Origin: Patiria miniata
Taxonomy: Eukaryota > Echinodermata > Asteroidea > Valvatida > Asterinidae
Reading direction: 5' to 3'
Length of the DNA: 64,000 bases
Assembly: GCF_015706575.1 (NCBI RefSeq)
Contig: NW_024037063.1
Span: forward strand, 11,098,927 to 11,162,926
The translations under genes were made by a program, and so were the position numbers. The notes under the pieces were generated by a model, which worked only from the letters and a program-made list of their open reading frames with translations, ran no database searches and was not told where the DNA came from. This document shows, one piece after another, positions 1 to 10,616 of this stretch. Position 1 is the stretch's first letter, and every line of letters begins with the position of its first letter.

Positions 1-112
1 GCCTCTGCAACCATGGTGCCACATGGAGTGAGACAACCCACAGCATATCAGCCCCACCCCCTGGCTCAGCAGCCTGGGCCTGTGTCTGGTCCCCACCCTG
101 GGGTTGTTAAAG
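1..112 (+). CDS. XRN1-like gene, exon a (partial at left edge)
   Basis: Frame 1 is open from the first base and encodes a Pro/Gln/His-rich stretch (QPTAYQPHPLAQQPGPVSG). The exon stops at an AAAG|GTAAGT donor after one base of a codon (G). Composition continues smoothly into the next exon, where CT completes an Ala codon. The upstream boundary is outside the window. Confidence 0.8.
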
Positions 113-3100
113 GTAAGTCGTTGTTGGACAACTTAAAGAGTTGGACGTTTTCATGTTTGCCTCGACAGTCCTTTGATGGGCTTAATTTAGAACAACTCAT
201 GGACCTCAAAGTCATTGATCTAAAATGACAATAGTGTCCTTTGCAAAATATCGCTGAAACTTAAAGCTATAGGCCATCATTTGTAATTAGTGCATTTTGT
301 TCATTTGAAGTAACAAAAGTGTTCAAAATCTAATGAAGGATACTGATCAACTAACTTGATGAAGTTTCAGCTCAGCTTCAGCTTCATATTCCGAGAAAAA
401 CAGCATTCTGGGATCTCAATTTCAAATCAAAATTTGCTGAATCATGTTTTGAACTGTTTTGAATTGCAGCTATACACCATGTCGCGCACTGATCCGACGA
501 ATTATAACAACCGCGCGCGCGTGTGCGTCGTCCCAATGCTTGTGCGCGCTGCGCCGAATAACAAAACTAACAACTAATTTAAATTTTCCTACGGTGCTTC
601 TTAAGAAGCACCGTTGGAAATGCCTTCTTTCGTTGATTTCTTAAAATGAGAGCTTGCAAGACAGGATAATTTCACAGGGAGTTTAGTCCACTTACTATCT
701 TTCAACCAGTATGTTTTTCAACAATAATTACGCCGGTTACTTTTTTGGATAGCTGCAAATGATGGACTCTGGCTTTAACGCGACTAATGTCTTAAGAAAA
801 TTCACAGACCCCTTCGCATACCAAAAAGGCAAGAATCTAGAAGAAAGCTGCGGAGAGGTTTTTGACATTGAGGTCACCTTAAAAAGTCATCCAAGACTTT
901 AAGTCGGGCGATTCACAATGCAGTGCGCCACCAAGAGTTTGCCATGGAGAGTTAATTTTTGCCAGTGCATTGTGGGAGATGGTTGACAAATTCACCGCGC
1001 GGAACATTCGAAATTGTTCGTTTTTTTGGACAGTAGTTTCATAAGCGTATGGTTCAAGTATTTGTTTGCCCTTTTTTTTTTTATCAATGTGGTGTTTTTG
1101 GTAAGGCGTCAGAACGTTTTGCCCCAATCTATAACAAAGTTAGCTCAAGTTGTCTACTGACACTCATTCAAATGGGCCATGTTTTGTCTTGAAAAACTTG
1201 AAAAGTGGACTCTCCATGGCAAGGTCTTGGTGGCGCACTGCATTGTGAATCGCCCAAATTGAACCTCAGATCACTGTGTAAAACCTCACTGATCACCTCA
1301 TTGGCCATAATGGCAAAAAAGGAGAATTGTGTAAGAGTTAAATTTATGAGATATTTACCAAACCTCAAGTTTGACTGCAAAAATGGCAATGATTCAGAAT
1401 CAGTTAATTTTAATGTTACTTTGGAAACTCCAGATATAATTAAACCTCACAACTCTCTCTCCACTTTTTTTTGCCCAAGGGGGATGTTCCCAATTCTTTT
1501 TTCGTCAAAATCACATTAATCAACTTGAAAAATCACCATGTACCTGGAGAAACTCTAAAGAAATCATGACCTCTTGATAGCACCTCAAACCACTTTGTAA
1601 ATTATCTTGCAAACCTTGTAGCTAATAACTTCTAATTCAGTTGTTATAACTGTTCTCATTCTGTCAGCTCCCGTGCCTCTGCATCCAAATGGCACCTCAG
1701 ACCAGCCAAGGTATCAACGTCAAGGACTCCCACCCGGATCCAGTGACCCTTTACCCATCCCCAGGTCAGGGCCCCTACCCCAACCTCCAGGGCAAGTGGG
1801 TATCCCTGCATCTGCTGGTGTCATGATGTTGCCGCAGGGTCAGCTACATCGGATGAGTCCCGGCTCAGTACCTCAAGGCGCTGCGTCACCAGGACGGTTC
1901 CCAGCTGGGATGTATCCAGCCCAGCCTGTAGGCTCACCCGGCCAACATATGCCACTCCATGTGCTTCAAGGTCCTCCTCTAGTTGCTGTTGGTCCTGGGC
2001 ACCAAGGCATGCCGCACCCCTCAAGTTTCATAGTCCAGCCTGTACAAAAACCAGTTCAGCAGCAGCAGCAGCAGCAGCAGCAGCTGCTGCAAGCCACAGC
2101 ACCGCAGCAGCAGTTAGGAGTTCAGCAGCTAGTGCAGCAGCCAATCGGAATTCACGGTCCTGGCAACCAATCCCCGGCCAGCATGGTGAAACCGGTACCC
2201 ACTCAAATGGATCCCCAGCCCGCAGTACATCTCCAACAGAAACCAGCGAGCGTTGCTCCTAACGTGAATGCATCCAACACCAACCAGTATCCAGCATCAG
2301 CAGCGCAGCAGCAGGGCGTGGTTGTTGCCCAAGTAAATGCCCCTGGTTTTAATGTTGTTAAACCGGGGCCGTTTCAAGCACCCTTTGACTTAAGATCTCA
2401 ACAGCAGCAGCAACAACATCATGTTGGTGTGCCGTTTGCCTCACCTGGAAGACCACATAGTGGGCCTCATGCCATGAGCTCCCCCTCGCAGCCCCCGAAC
2501 CTCAGACCTAGACCAGCATTCCCAGGACCCCAGCAAGGTCATCCTCTCCCCCAGGGCTACCCTATGAGACCCCAGACCCCATCCCATGCTCTCCTCATGT
2601 GGTGTCAACAGAGGGGCCTCCCGTCACCAAAGTATCAATTCCAAAAGAACAACACCACGGTGAGACAAAGCTGTGATTAACCCATATCCTCCTGGATCAT
2701 TCACAATCCATCACATGGTTTGGGTGGATTTTGCAGGATTGAGGAGCTCGGCCACCATAAAAAAAATGGGGTTTTAACGCATATATTTGGGGGCAAAAAT
2801 CGTTGGAAAATTTAGGGGTTTTTATGACCCGTTTTGTGATATTTCGTTCATGCAGAAAACAGATAAAATTAATAGAACTACTTTTATTGGGGAATTATAT
2901 TTACTACAGATACTAAAAATTAAATTTTGTGCAAACCTGAGAATATTATTACACAATAAAGAGCTTTTGACAGTTTGTTTTTGTTTTAATTTTCTGACAA
3001 AATTTTTTAAAATAAACTTGTTCAGAAAATTTGTTGAGCATTATCATGATAATTTAGTATACATTCCCAATGAGAGAAATATGAGAAAGGTTGAGTAGAA

Positions 3101-6100
3101 GCGGAATTTACCAAATGTAAGGTCATGAAGGTTATAGCAATGAAAATGGACAGTTTGGGGAAAAACTAAATTCAACAGGCAATATTTTATTGTGGAAAAT
3201 GGCATTGTGGTTGTTTGTTTTAAGATTCAGTTTTGATGGTGAGAAATGTGTGAATTGTGTGAACTCCAGGATAACTCTGATTTTATAGAATGTATTCCTG
3301 ATAATCCACTTTTGTTTTTGGTTTGATTTTGAAATTTGAGACTCATTCTCTTTGTTCCCTGTATCGTCTTATAAACATTCAGGGTCAGTTGCGAGGTGTG
3401 GTCCAGTTAGCCGATGGCAAGCAGTTCTATGGACAAGACTGTCCAACAGACGCAATGGCAGTAGATGCTGCAGCTCATGTTGCTATGACGAACTTGGTAA
3501 GTAAACACCAGCTTACCTTTTAGGCCTGGTGCAAACTGCGACATGCAAAAAACGCTAAAAGGGTTTAACAGGAGTTTCTTGACAACTTCGTTGGAGAATG
3601 ATCAGGACTTCCTGAAGTCGTAAAGACTGATGACTGGTGTTATGTGGTCATTAGTGAATGTTTGTGCACCCTCAGGGGTAGTCCGAGTATCGCCCGTTGT
3701 CCATGGAGCCCTCCCTGTCTCCGGTCCAACGTCTGATATATCTAAGCATGCAAAGAAATATTAGACGTCATTTCATTCGAAATACGGACTAAGATTTTGA
3801 TTGGTCAATTTTGATGCCACGTTTTTGTAACTCAACAACAAAATGGTGCTCATTGATGGTGCGATGTTTACGCCCGCGAGGAGTTCGCATTACGTGCGTA
3901 TAGAAGGCACCCACTGAATGGTCAGTTTCTCAAGGTCATAGGCAGTCAAGTTGCATAATGCTTAATCTGCTTGCATATAACACTACCCCAAGGACTGCGA
4001 ACTGGGAACTAAATAAATTGAACATCGTAAAGAATCGTAATCCAAATCAGCATCCTACAATGTTTTTGTGAAATGAACTGTATTGGCCATTTTCACAGTA
4101 CAAGTCGTCCATATTGAATATGTTCAATCCCCAGTTTCCAAGAAGTGATTTTGCATTGTGTGGGTTTTGTAATTTTGTTGTGCTTGCTCATACTTAATTT
4201 TGCCGAAATTTGAGGCAACCAGATCCTATGTTGTGAAAGCCAAGCATACATGTAGCAGTGCAATAATTAGAAAGTATGTTTGTTTTTCTTTCCTTCAGAC
4301 ATCACAATCACCTAGAGGTCCCGCAATGCAACAGATGAGGCCTACCACCCGACCTTCATTTGGTAATGCCTTGTGAATTGACTTAATACCCTGCTCCAAA
4401 ATTGCTATGCTTTTCACCAATTCTTGAAATGAGTTACAGTGAAAAGAGTTGCATACTGCACTAGCGTAATTCCTCAGAGTATAATACTCAATCAAAATGG
4501 CTAGGTCCGGGCCAAAAGTAATTGCTCTGCCTAACGTAAGCAAAGAATTCCTGCTAAAGTAGACAATTCTGTGGTAAGAATTGGACAATTTCCTCATGTG
4601 TAAAGCTTTTGTGGTGAATTCTGTGGCTGGCAGCGCCGTGAAATTGGGTCCTGTCATGCTGTGGTCCGCAGCAGCAGTCCACACTTGCACAGTATTCAGG
4701 ATAGTTCACAGATTCATTTTCAAATTGGTGTAAATCCATAGCATGCACAATAATCAGTAGCATAGCCTACAAGTGTAGACACTTGTGTTTTAGTAGCAAA
4801 CAGCGCATTTCAGAAATATTGTGAACACTGTAGAGACCATAGTTGCTAAACTGATTGGAATAAGAAATGAATTAAAGAAACAACTAACATTATTTTGTTT
4901 TTGGAGGGGAAATAAAATTCTGGTTAACCTCCAATTCGAATTTGGAAAATCCGAGCTAAATGCATTAACCCAAACCCCCCTAGCCCATTTTTGCGAGGAA
5001 GCGTCCTCAATCCTCCAAAATCTTCCAAATTTTTGCACACTTTATGTTGGAATGAAGGATACCCAGCGCCTCAATCCTTCAAAAATCGTCCAACAGACCT
5101 GCCTCCAACAGACCTGCCTCTCAAAATGCATTCATCCTCAATCCTCCAAAATCCTCCTCTTCTTCAAACACCATTCATCCTCAATCCTCCAAAATCCTCA
5201 TGTGCTTAAACACCATTCATCCTCAATCCTCCAAAATCCTCATGTTTCTCAAACACCGTTCATCCTCAATTCTCCAAAAATCCTCCAAACCGCCATGAGG
5301 ATGTTGGAGGATTGAGGAGGGTTAGGGTTAAGCAACAGTTGAACCTTATCCCCCAAAGGCAATCTGGAGTTTTTTTGGAAACTGGAGGAAGGTTCATTGC
5401 AAAAAGTCTTAGGGATTTAGGGTCTAGTAAATTATCGCATAAGTGTGCACCATGAAGTTTAGCACATTGTGCATTTGCTGTCATAAGATGAGACAATCAC
5501 TGTTTCTTTCTTATTCAGTGAATTCAATGTTGTATCTTACAGGTCCAATGGGGCCAGTGCATGGGCCTATGATTCACACCAGTGGACCAAACCCCTTTGT
5601 GCCTTTGCAGGTATTTATATCTTCACCTTTTGGAACATTTAGAGATGTTGCGGTCAAGTTTTTGTCAGAAAAAAAACATGCTGCTAGAAGCTAGAAGGAG
5701 CAGCCTGAATACTATATTGAGGCTCTAGACAGTTGTCTAGATACTCATTTGAAGTACTCAGCCCAGCCTTGTTACAAATGCATGATTCCATCCTGCATGC
5801 CAGTTAATCTTTTGGACTAGATTACAGCACTGTTCTTTGACACACCTTATCCAGGGTTAGCCCTTAACTTTTTTTTCACAAGCCAGCCGGACTAGTGAAC
5901 CAGACGCTTATCTATCCTGCGGGCCTTTTCACTAGTCCGCAATAGAATGTTTTGTTTTAATTTATATTTTTTGTTTTTCTTTTCTATATTAATTTATACG
6001 CTAACAATTTCGGTACAATAATCGGCAGTGCAACGGCATGATAAAAAGCCGCATTCCCGTCAGTATCAGATAATTTTTTTCTCAGACCGGCTTAAAAAGA

Positions 6101-7679
6101 ACCTACACGGAAAGTTTCATACCTTATCTCAATCATTTTGACTCGCCAGGCAGGCTACTAGCGAATGGCTTTGACTATCCTGCGCTGTTAGCGGGCTACT
6201 GCTCAGTTCGAACCCTGCACACCTTATCATGTTTATCTAAATTATCTTCCAAAAGCTTTTGGATATTATAATCACCAGAGGAGTAAAATTTTTCCCAAAT
6301 TTTTTTGAATATTTTCTCTTCTTTTTTTGTTGTTGTGTCACCCATTTTTGTAATTTTAAGTTTTAAAGAATTGTTTAGCCATCAACTTGATGCATAATGC
6401 ACCTTCTCGTCTCTGACAAACATTGAGCACAGTTTTGACGGGTGGCCATCAGTGGCACAAATTTCAACCTTGGTTGGCAAAACTTGGCAACATTTGTGCC
6501 CAAATGGCATGTCACTCTCAGTATTTGTTAGCCTTGGTCAAGGCGTTAGATGATAGAGTCCAATGATCAGTAGTTGGCAACATTTGTGCCCAAATGGCAT
6601 GTCACTCTCAGTATTTGTTAGCCTTGGTCAAGGCGTTAGATGATAGAGTCCGATGATCAGTAGTTGGCCGCCAACATACAATGCACTCACGTCACATGTA
6701 CTCATGCAAACAGCGACCTCACGTGGCTAGGCTACACTATGCAAATCAGGTGGGGCTGAATGAACGCCTTGGGACAGCCATAGTGATGGCCTTTCTTTCG
6801 GGCAAGTTTCGTTATTTTGTTGCCAGATTTATATCGAATTATATTTGATCTGTGGACTCAAAAACGTTTTTGAGAATGTAGCCACACTATCCAGATCAAT
6901 GTCCATGTAAAATATGAGCCTCCAGGACCAAGCACTGGACATCCAGCCACAAAATAAAGAAAAACATATTAAGCGAAAGCCCACGGATGTTCCAAGGCGT
7001 TCATTCAGCACCACCTGATTTGCATATTGTAGCCCAGCTGTGCGAGTTCGCTGTTCGCGCTTCATACATGCGTACGTGTGAGTGCATAGCTAGCTAGTGT
7101 GCAGCTGTTGTGTATGATTGCGGCCGACTATCAATCTTTGGACACTACCCCTGAATGCCTTGACCAAGGCTATTTCATAGAGTCCGTTGGTTAGTCAGTG
7201 TCTTCAGTTGGTCAGTGGTATATCTCAGAGACATTGAATTATTCCTCTTTTTTGTTCAGGTTACTAAGCAGCTCAACTCTCCACAGAGGTCAACATCTAC
7301 CGAGACAGATGCAGAATCACCAGGGAGAACACTCCCCGAACAACAAATGGAATATCCCACCCATGTTCCATCCTCACAGATTGCTCCCCCCTTTGCCAGA
7401 GTGGACTTTGCCCAAGCAAGAGACCAATCAGGAAACATGGACGAGTCCAAATTGAGTTCCAGGAGGGAGCTTTACTTTGGGAAAACCATTGTTGAAATTG
7501 GCTCCCCCATTATAGAAGTGGCAGAATCTGTTGGACCTCGAAAGTCAAGCATTGATGAAATATCTGGAGCAGTCCATTCTGAGATGAGGGATTCTACCGC
7601 TGCAGCTGCCAAACGGCGCCGATCTTCCTCCAAGGCCAAACTTGCAATCAACTTTGGCGGGAAACCAGGACAGGACTAA
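1..7679 (+). CDS. 3' part of a Pro/Gln-rich RNA-binding protein gene, probably XRN1-like 5'-3' exoribonuclease C-terminus (six exons)
   Basis: Six exons (1-112, 1668-2659, 3383-3496, 4299-4362, 5543-5610, 7260-7679) join with matching phases (1, 0, 0, 1, 0) and consensus GT/AG sites into about 590 residues ending at TAG-independent stop TAA-type terminator at 7677-7679. The order is a disordered Pro/Gln/Gly region with a polyQ run, then a segment resembling a double-stranded-RNA-binding domain (helix LLMWCQQRGLPSPKYQF, then GVVQLADGKQFYGQ, then an Ala-rich helix DAAAHVAMTNL) split by an intron, then PNPFVPLQ, then a basic tail RRRSSSKAKLAINFGG. A long low-complexity tail ending in a short basic K-L-A-x-N-F-G motif is what I recall of metazoan XRN1, the cytoplasmic exonuclease that degrades decapped mRNA. 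The catalytic N-terminal domains would lie left of the window and are not visible, so the name is inferred from the tail only. Coding status is secure; another P-body or dsRNA-binding protein is possible. The gene converges on the coiled-coil gene whose stop is at 10539. Confidence 0.5.
261..778 (-). mobile_element. AGCTATAG-family miniature element, TTAA-flanked
   Basis: The ends are TTAA-AGCTATAGGCCATCATTTG and an inverted CAAATGATGGACTCTGGCT-TTAA. The body matches 13335-13877, 26982-27810 and 62795-63320, including a CG-rich central patch and an AAGAAGCACCG hairpin. No transposase is present. It lies in intron 1 of the XRN1-like gene. Confidence 0.8.
870..1280. repeat. Inverted repeat in intron 1 of the XRN1-like gene
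   Basis: GGGCGATTCACAATGCAGTG and the following CGCCACCAAGA..TTGCCATGGAGAGT (about 905-955) recur inverted at about 1205-1253, separated by about 250 bp. It may be a transposon hairpin; ends were not defined. Confidence 0.75.
1668..2659 (+). CDS. XRN1-like gene, large Gln/Pro-rich exon with polyQ
   Basis: The acceptor TCTGTCAG|CT restores the codon left by the first exon. The 330 codons are rich in Pro, Gln, Gly and Ser, with a CAG-repeat polyQ run near 2056-2095 and further CAGCAG/CAACAG clusters near 2100-2150, 2300-2320 and 2398-2417. The last residues (HALLMWCQQRGLPSPKYQF) start the dsRNA-binding-like fold. The donor ACCACG|GTGAGA leaves phase 0. Beyond it the frame reaches a stop within seven codons, as expected for an intron. 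Confidence 0.85.
2056..2095 (+). repeat. CAG microsatellite encoding polyQ
   Basis: A run of CAG codons with little interruption inside the large exon, followed by CTGCTGCAAGCC. The tract is in frame and encodes about ten consecutive Gln. Length variation among individuals is likely. Confidence 0.9.
3383..3496 (+). CDS. XRN1-like gene, exon with second half of dsRBD-like domain
   Basis: Exactly 38 codons in phase 0/0 between ATTCAG| and |GTAAGT. It reads GQLRGVVQLADGKQFYGQ, then an Ala-rich helix ending AAHVAMTNL. The V-x-L-x-DGK-x-F-x-G strand followed by an Ala-rich helix is the typical second half of a double-stranded-RNA-binding fold; the first half is at the end of the preceding exon. 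Confidence 0.85.
4299..4362 (+). CDS. XRN1-like gene, short linker exon
   Basis: The acceptor CCTTCAG| opens 21 codons plus one base, reading TSQSPRGPAMQQMRPTTRPS, and ends TTTG|GTAATG. The Pro/Gln/Arg-rich composition matches neighbouring exons, and the one-base overhang (G) is completed by GT of the next exon. Confidence 0.75.
4965..5331. mobile_element. TTAA-CCCTAAC element with CCTCCAAAATCC repeats
   Basis: The left end is TTAA-CCCAAACCCCCCT and the right end AGGAGGGTTAGGG-TTAA. The interior is about a dozen degenerate CATCCTCAATCCTCCAAAAT units; the last lies inverted near 5296-5318, making a hairpin beside the right end. Compare 56912-57136 and 60246-60597. Confidence 0.7.
5543..5610 (+). 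CDS. XRN1-like gene, exon with PNPFVPLQ patch
   Basis: The acceptor CTTACAG| is followed by GT, completing a Gly codon, then 22 codons PMGPVHGPMIHTSGPNPFVPLQ read in two parts, ending GCAG|GTATTT in phase 0. The conserved-looking PNPFVPLQ runs into VTKQL of the last exon. Confidence 0.75.
5852..6217. mobile_element. 366-bp CAGGGTT element with exact 11-bp TSD
   Basis: Flanked by identical CACACCTTATC (5841-5851 and 6218-6228). The termini CAGGGTT and AACCCTG are inverted. Inside is an ACTAGTCCG/CTACTAGCG-type pair. An 11-bp duplication suggests a Mutator-like mechanism (9-11 bp) rather than hAT (8 bp). It lies in the last intron of the XRN1-like gene. Confidence 0.8.
6484..6663 (+). repeat. 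90-bp tandem duplication
   Basis: Two near-identical 90-bp copies start TTGGCAACATTTGTGCCCAA at 6484 and 6574, differing by about one base. The second copy runs into the left arm of the long inverted repeat 6621-7170. Confidence 0.9.
6621..7170. mobile_element. Foldback element with arms of about 160-180 bp
   Basis: The left arm (about 6621-6781: GCCTTGGTCAAGGCGT, TTGGCCGCCAACATAC, ATGCAAATCAGGTGG, GAATGAACGCCTTGG) is repeated in inverse orientation at about 6985-7170. The loop is about 200 bp. No transposase is present. It lies in the intron before the last XRN1-like exon. Confidence 0.8.
7260..7679 (+). CDS. XRN1-like gene, terminal coding exon
   Basis: The acceptor TTGTTCAG| opens 139 codons and a stop. 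It begins VTKQLNSPQRS and ends with a basic stretch AAAKRRRSSSKAKLAINFGG. It is acidic and Ser-rich in the middle and has no catalytic motif. A candidate poly(A) signal lies about 115 bp after the stop. Confidence 0.85.
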   Translation, partial: VTKQLNSPQRSTSTETDAESPGRTLPEQQMEYPTHVPSSQIAPPFARVDFAQARDQSGNMDESKLSSRRELYFGKTIVEIGSPIIEVAESVGPRKSSIDEISGAVHSEMRDSTAAAAKRRRSSSKAKLAINFGGKPGQD

Positions 7680-7793
7680 GGTCACATCGGTTCAAAGGTC
7701 CTTTTGAGGTTCGTTAAAAAAAAAAATAGTTGAGTTTAAAGATTTTTTTATCTCTTTTAAATTTCTCCCTAAAACCCCCAAAATATATTCTTC

Positions 7794-7799
7794 AATAAA
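7794..7799 (+). promoter_or_regulatory. Candidate poly(A) signal of the XRN1-like gene
   Basis: AATAAA lies about 115 bp after the stop codon, followed within about 20 bp by a T-rich segment. Other AATAAA-like words exist further on, so the 3' UTR could be longer. Confidence 0.45.
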
Positions 7800-8039
7800 A
7801 TGTTGATTTGTTTTGCCATTATTGACCCACAATTAATCTATCATCCCACATATTTCCAGGTGTATATACCCCCATTTTTTTTAAAATTGAAAGTATTAGA
7901 TTACTGTGTATTAAATGTGTGCAAATAATGGGAAAATCTATTTTTCACCAAGTTGCAATCTAAGCCTTAAGGCCATATATGTACAGATATAAAAACCTTT
8001 TTTGGTGCTGTTTTGGAGGTAACATTTTTACTATGATTT

Positions 8040-8384
8040 TAATCTTTTTTTTTTTTTTTTTAATTTAGCAGCTGTAATTTTCAGAAATGGTTAGATTTAG
8101 GGGTTAGTATTTTATAGCAAATATTGTTACACTGACCTGTTTAAAAAAGTTTGTTCAAAAAAATGTTGTTCTTGAAGTCTGGTTCCCTGCCCCTACAAAT
8201 GAAACGGAGCAATTCATAAGCGTCAGGGGACCAGACTAGCTGGCGTGTACCCACCCATCCATGGATGTGTAACAGATTGCAAACTAAATGTGGACTAACT
8301 TAATTTGGTGAATTGGGTCAGTCAGTCATAATAATTTGGAAGTTTTGTTTTTGATGTTTGCAAATGTTGTATATTTGCCTTTAA
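8040..8384 (+). mobile_element. AGGGAATGTAC-family element remnant
   Basis: The core (TAATTTTCAGAAATGG, GGGGTTAGTATTTTATAGCA) and right end GCAAATGTTGTATATTTGCC-TTTAA match the family. The left boundary is unclear and may reach TTAAGGCC at 7967. It carries its own palindrome AGTCTGG...CCAGACT. It could lie in the 3' UTR of the XRN1-like gene. Confidence 0.55.
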
Positions 8385-9122
8385 GTCGGCATTGATGAAA
8401 ATACATGATATGGAACAAAACCCATTTTCTTTTAATGGCTGCATTTTTGGTTTACAACACTTGTCATTCTTTATAGGCCTAATGTTCTCTTGTCACACAT
8501 TGAGCCCTCTGTGATACATCCCGTTGCTTTATAAGAATTGTTTTATTATTATAATGTGTACATTCTGAATGCCGGTCGGCTGTGATCCAGTGATATCTTG
8601 TATGCAGCTGTTTTTGGTGCGACATAAAATAGTTTTATTATAATAAGGTATGAATGAGATGTGATGGTATTTTGAATTGGGGTTTACCAACTCATTGTAG
8701 TTTCATTGGTCTAATTTGGCCACTTGCAAAGTATATTACATACAAAGACTATGGCATCTTGTACATCACTCATACTGTCTAGCACATCATTTAATTACAT
8801 CTTGACACATAAACAATGTACAGCGCATGCATCAGTGCATAGGGCTTGGTGCAGTGTGTCCACTATGTAAAGACATGCCTCACGAACATGACGAATGAGC
8901 TTTTTGTGTCTGTTGAGAAACTCCTCAGAAAGATAGCATTTTTTTGCAGAATGTCACAATATGTACCATGGTAGGAATGTAATCACTGGCTGTCTTTACA
9001 ATTTATTTCATTCCTAAATTTGTCAGCCGATTGATTCATCAGGGATTAGCATTCAATGTAGCAAAACCATTTTTGGTGATTATTTGTTTGTTCTAATTTA
9101 ATATTATTTCTTTGTATTCACA

Positions 9123-9773
9123 TACAGGGCGCCCCCAAAAAAGTTGTGCCAGCAGATATCCTTTAATTTCTCAAAAACTACTTAACATGAGTATTTCATC
9201 TTGATGGAGCATATTAATTTTACGCTTGTGTATAATCAGTGAAAATGCCATGGAATCCGTTCATGCCAACCAGAGATCTGACAGATTGTAAAAGGCTATG
9301 GGTTTTTCACCCATTCCAATGGGATTTACACAGTTAGTGATATCAGTGCATCAGATTGTCATGGGCCTTTTCACTCTGATGTAAATTCAGTTAACTGTGT
9401 AAATCCCATCCCATTGGAATGTGGTGAAAAACCCACAACCTTTTATAATCTGTCGGTTATAATAGCCGGTTTGTTAGTAAAAAATGTCATACACTTGTGC
9501 GCACAACTGATTAATTTCTAGCGCCCAATCCGCCCATTGGATAAACACCCAAGTTGCGTTAGCTTCTGGTTCCAATGGTTCCAATGCTACTTAATGGGCA
9601 GTGGGCGTGGTTAAACTGAACTGACGTCACACTAACAAACCGGATACGCAAAGAGGATAATGAATATGCTCCATCAAGATGAAACACTGAATGTTAATTA
9701 GTTTTTGAGAAATTAAAGGACGTCTGGTTGGAATTTTTTATGGGGGGGGGGGGGGGAAGGGACACACCCTGTA
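9123..9773. mobile_element. TA-flanked mariner-like miniature element with nested palindrome
   Basis: TACAGGGCGCCCCC at the left and ACACACCCTGTA at the right. Subterminal arms pair over about 70 bp (CTTTAATTTCTCAAAAACTA with TAGTTTTTGAGAAATTAAAG; ATCTTGATGGAGCATATT inverted). A second inner palindrome spans about 9280-9465 (GGGTTTTTCACC, TGTGTAAATCCCAT). It lies between the two convergent genes. Confidence 0.75.
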
Positions 9774-10117
9774 TAAAGAAATAGTGGTAACGCTCTCTGC
9801 TGTGCAGGGTAATTGGCTTGGGTTTAGCACCCGAAAGTAGAATTTTGCAAGTGGAGTTCTTGTAAATAAAACATGACTCTAGGCATAAACAATGGGTCAT
9901 CAGTTTAGCATACTTTTGATTTATTACGTACAATAAATAAATAAAACAATATTTACATCAATTGGTTATATTAAAAGGCACTTACTTAAAGGTAAGAAAA
10001 ATGTCTTGCATTCTTTTCTTAAGAGTTCATGGTGAACCTCTTCACAAACATCAATAATGTGATGGTGTTGCAAGCTCCTGATATGAGCTCTGTAACTCAA
10101 GTCCCAAAAAGGTATCT

Positions 10118-10123
10118 TTTATT
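10118..10123 (-). promoter_or_regulatory. Candidate poly(A) signal of the coiled-coil gene
   Basis: AATAAA on the minus strand about 415 bp after the stop codon. Another lies at 9920-9925. The surrounding 110 bp (about 10050-10160) also occur at 21955-22070, so the 3' UTR contains a dispersed repeat and the real site is uncertain. Confidence 0.3.
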
Positions 10124-10538
10124 TACTTGATGTAATAATGGGACAGGAAATGAACTTTCATGCTTGATCAAATCTATTTCAACTACATTGTATATTGGTA
10201 AATTTGCCTTTAGACAATCCAAAAATGTTAAAACACCTTCATGTAGATAAGGCTACTTTGCAATACTGTCTACATATTTTGATAAAATGAAGCTATTTTA
10301 AATTTGAATCTGCAAAAAAAAAAAAAAAAATCAAGACAGGCAACACCATCATGATTTAAAAAAAAAGGAAACAAAAAAACAATTGAAGAAAGAGCGTCAT
10401 CCTCTTCAAGCATGTCAAGTAAAAGATAAACCATGTCTTTCTAAAATTTGCATTAAAAAATATGTTCATGTTCATTTGGGGGCCCTGACATGCCTGATAA
10501 ACATCAAATTTACAAAGCTCTCAAAAGTGACTTGATTG

Positions 10539-10616
10539 TCATGTGCTGTCATCGTGACCATCGCGATGTCTGTCCAACTCCATCGCTAGCTCCTCAATAT
10601 ACTGACCACTGATATC
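10539..10616 (-). CDS. Coiled-coil gene, terminal exon and stop
   Basis: The acceptor ATTTCCCAG| opens 25 codons ending in TGA: DISGQYIEELAMELDRHRDG, then HDDST. The acidic His/Asp-rich end leaves the coiled coil. Confidence 0.85.
   Translation of the reverse strand, partial: DISGQYIEELAMELDRHRDGHDDST

Larger units (their letters stand above)
7680..10538. other. Intergenic region between convergent genes
   Basis: Holds the 3' UTR of each gene, an AGGGAATGTAC-family remnant (about 8040-8384) and the mariner-like element 9123-9773. No additional coding frame or RNA gene was seen. Confidence 0.7.

Noticed and set aside
879-1389. Opposing short frames around 1.0-1.4 kb
   Set aside because: They come from the two arms of an inverted repeat in an intron and mirror one another.
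4821-5315. 164-codon plus-strand frame
   Set aside because: It runs through the CCTCCAAAATCC repeat of a transposon-like element and has no protein character beyond the repeat.
4965-5331. Interstitial telomere because of GTTAGGGTTAA
   Set aside because: Only one to two telomere-like units occur, always at element ends in opposite orientations; there is no TTAGGG array.
7215-7259. Upstream extension of the last XRN1-like exon
   Set aside because: The frame is open but the sequence is a T-rich polypyrimidine tract before a good acceptor, so it is intron.
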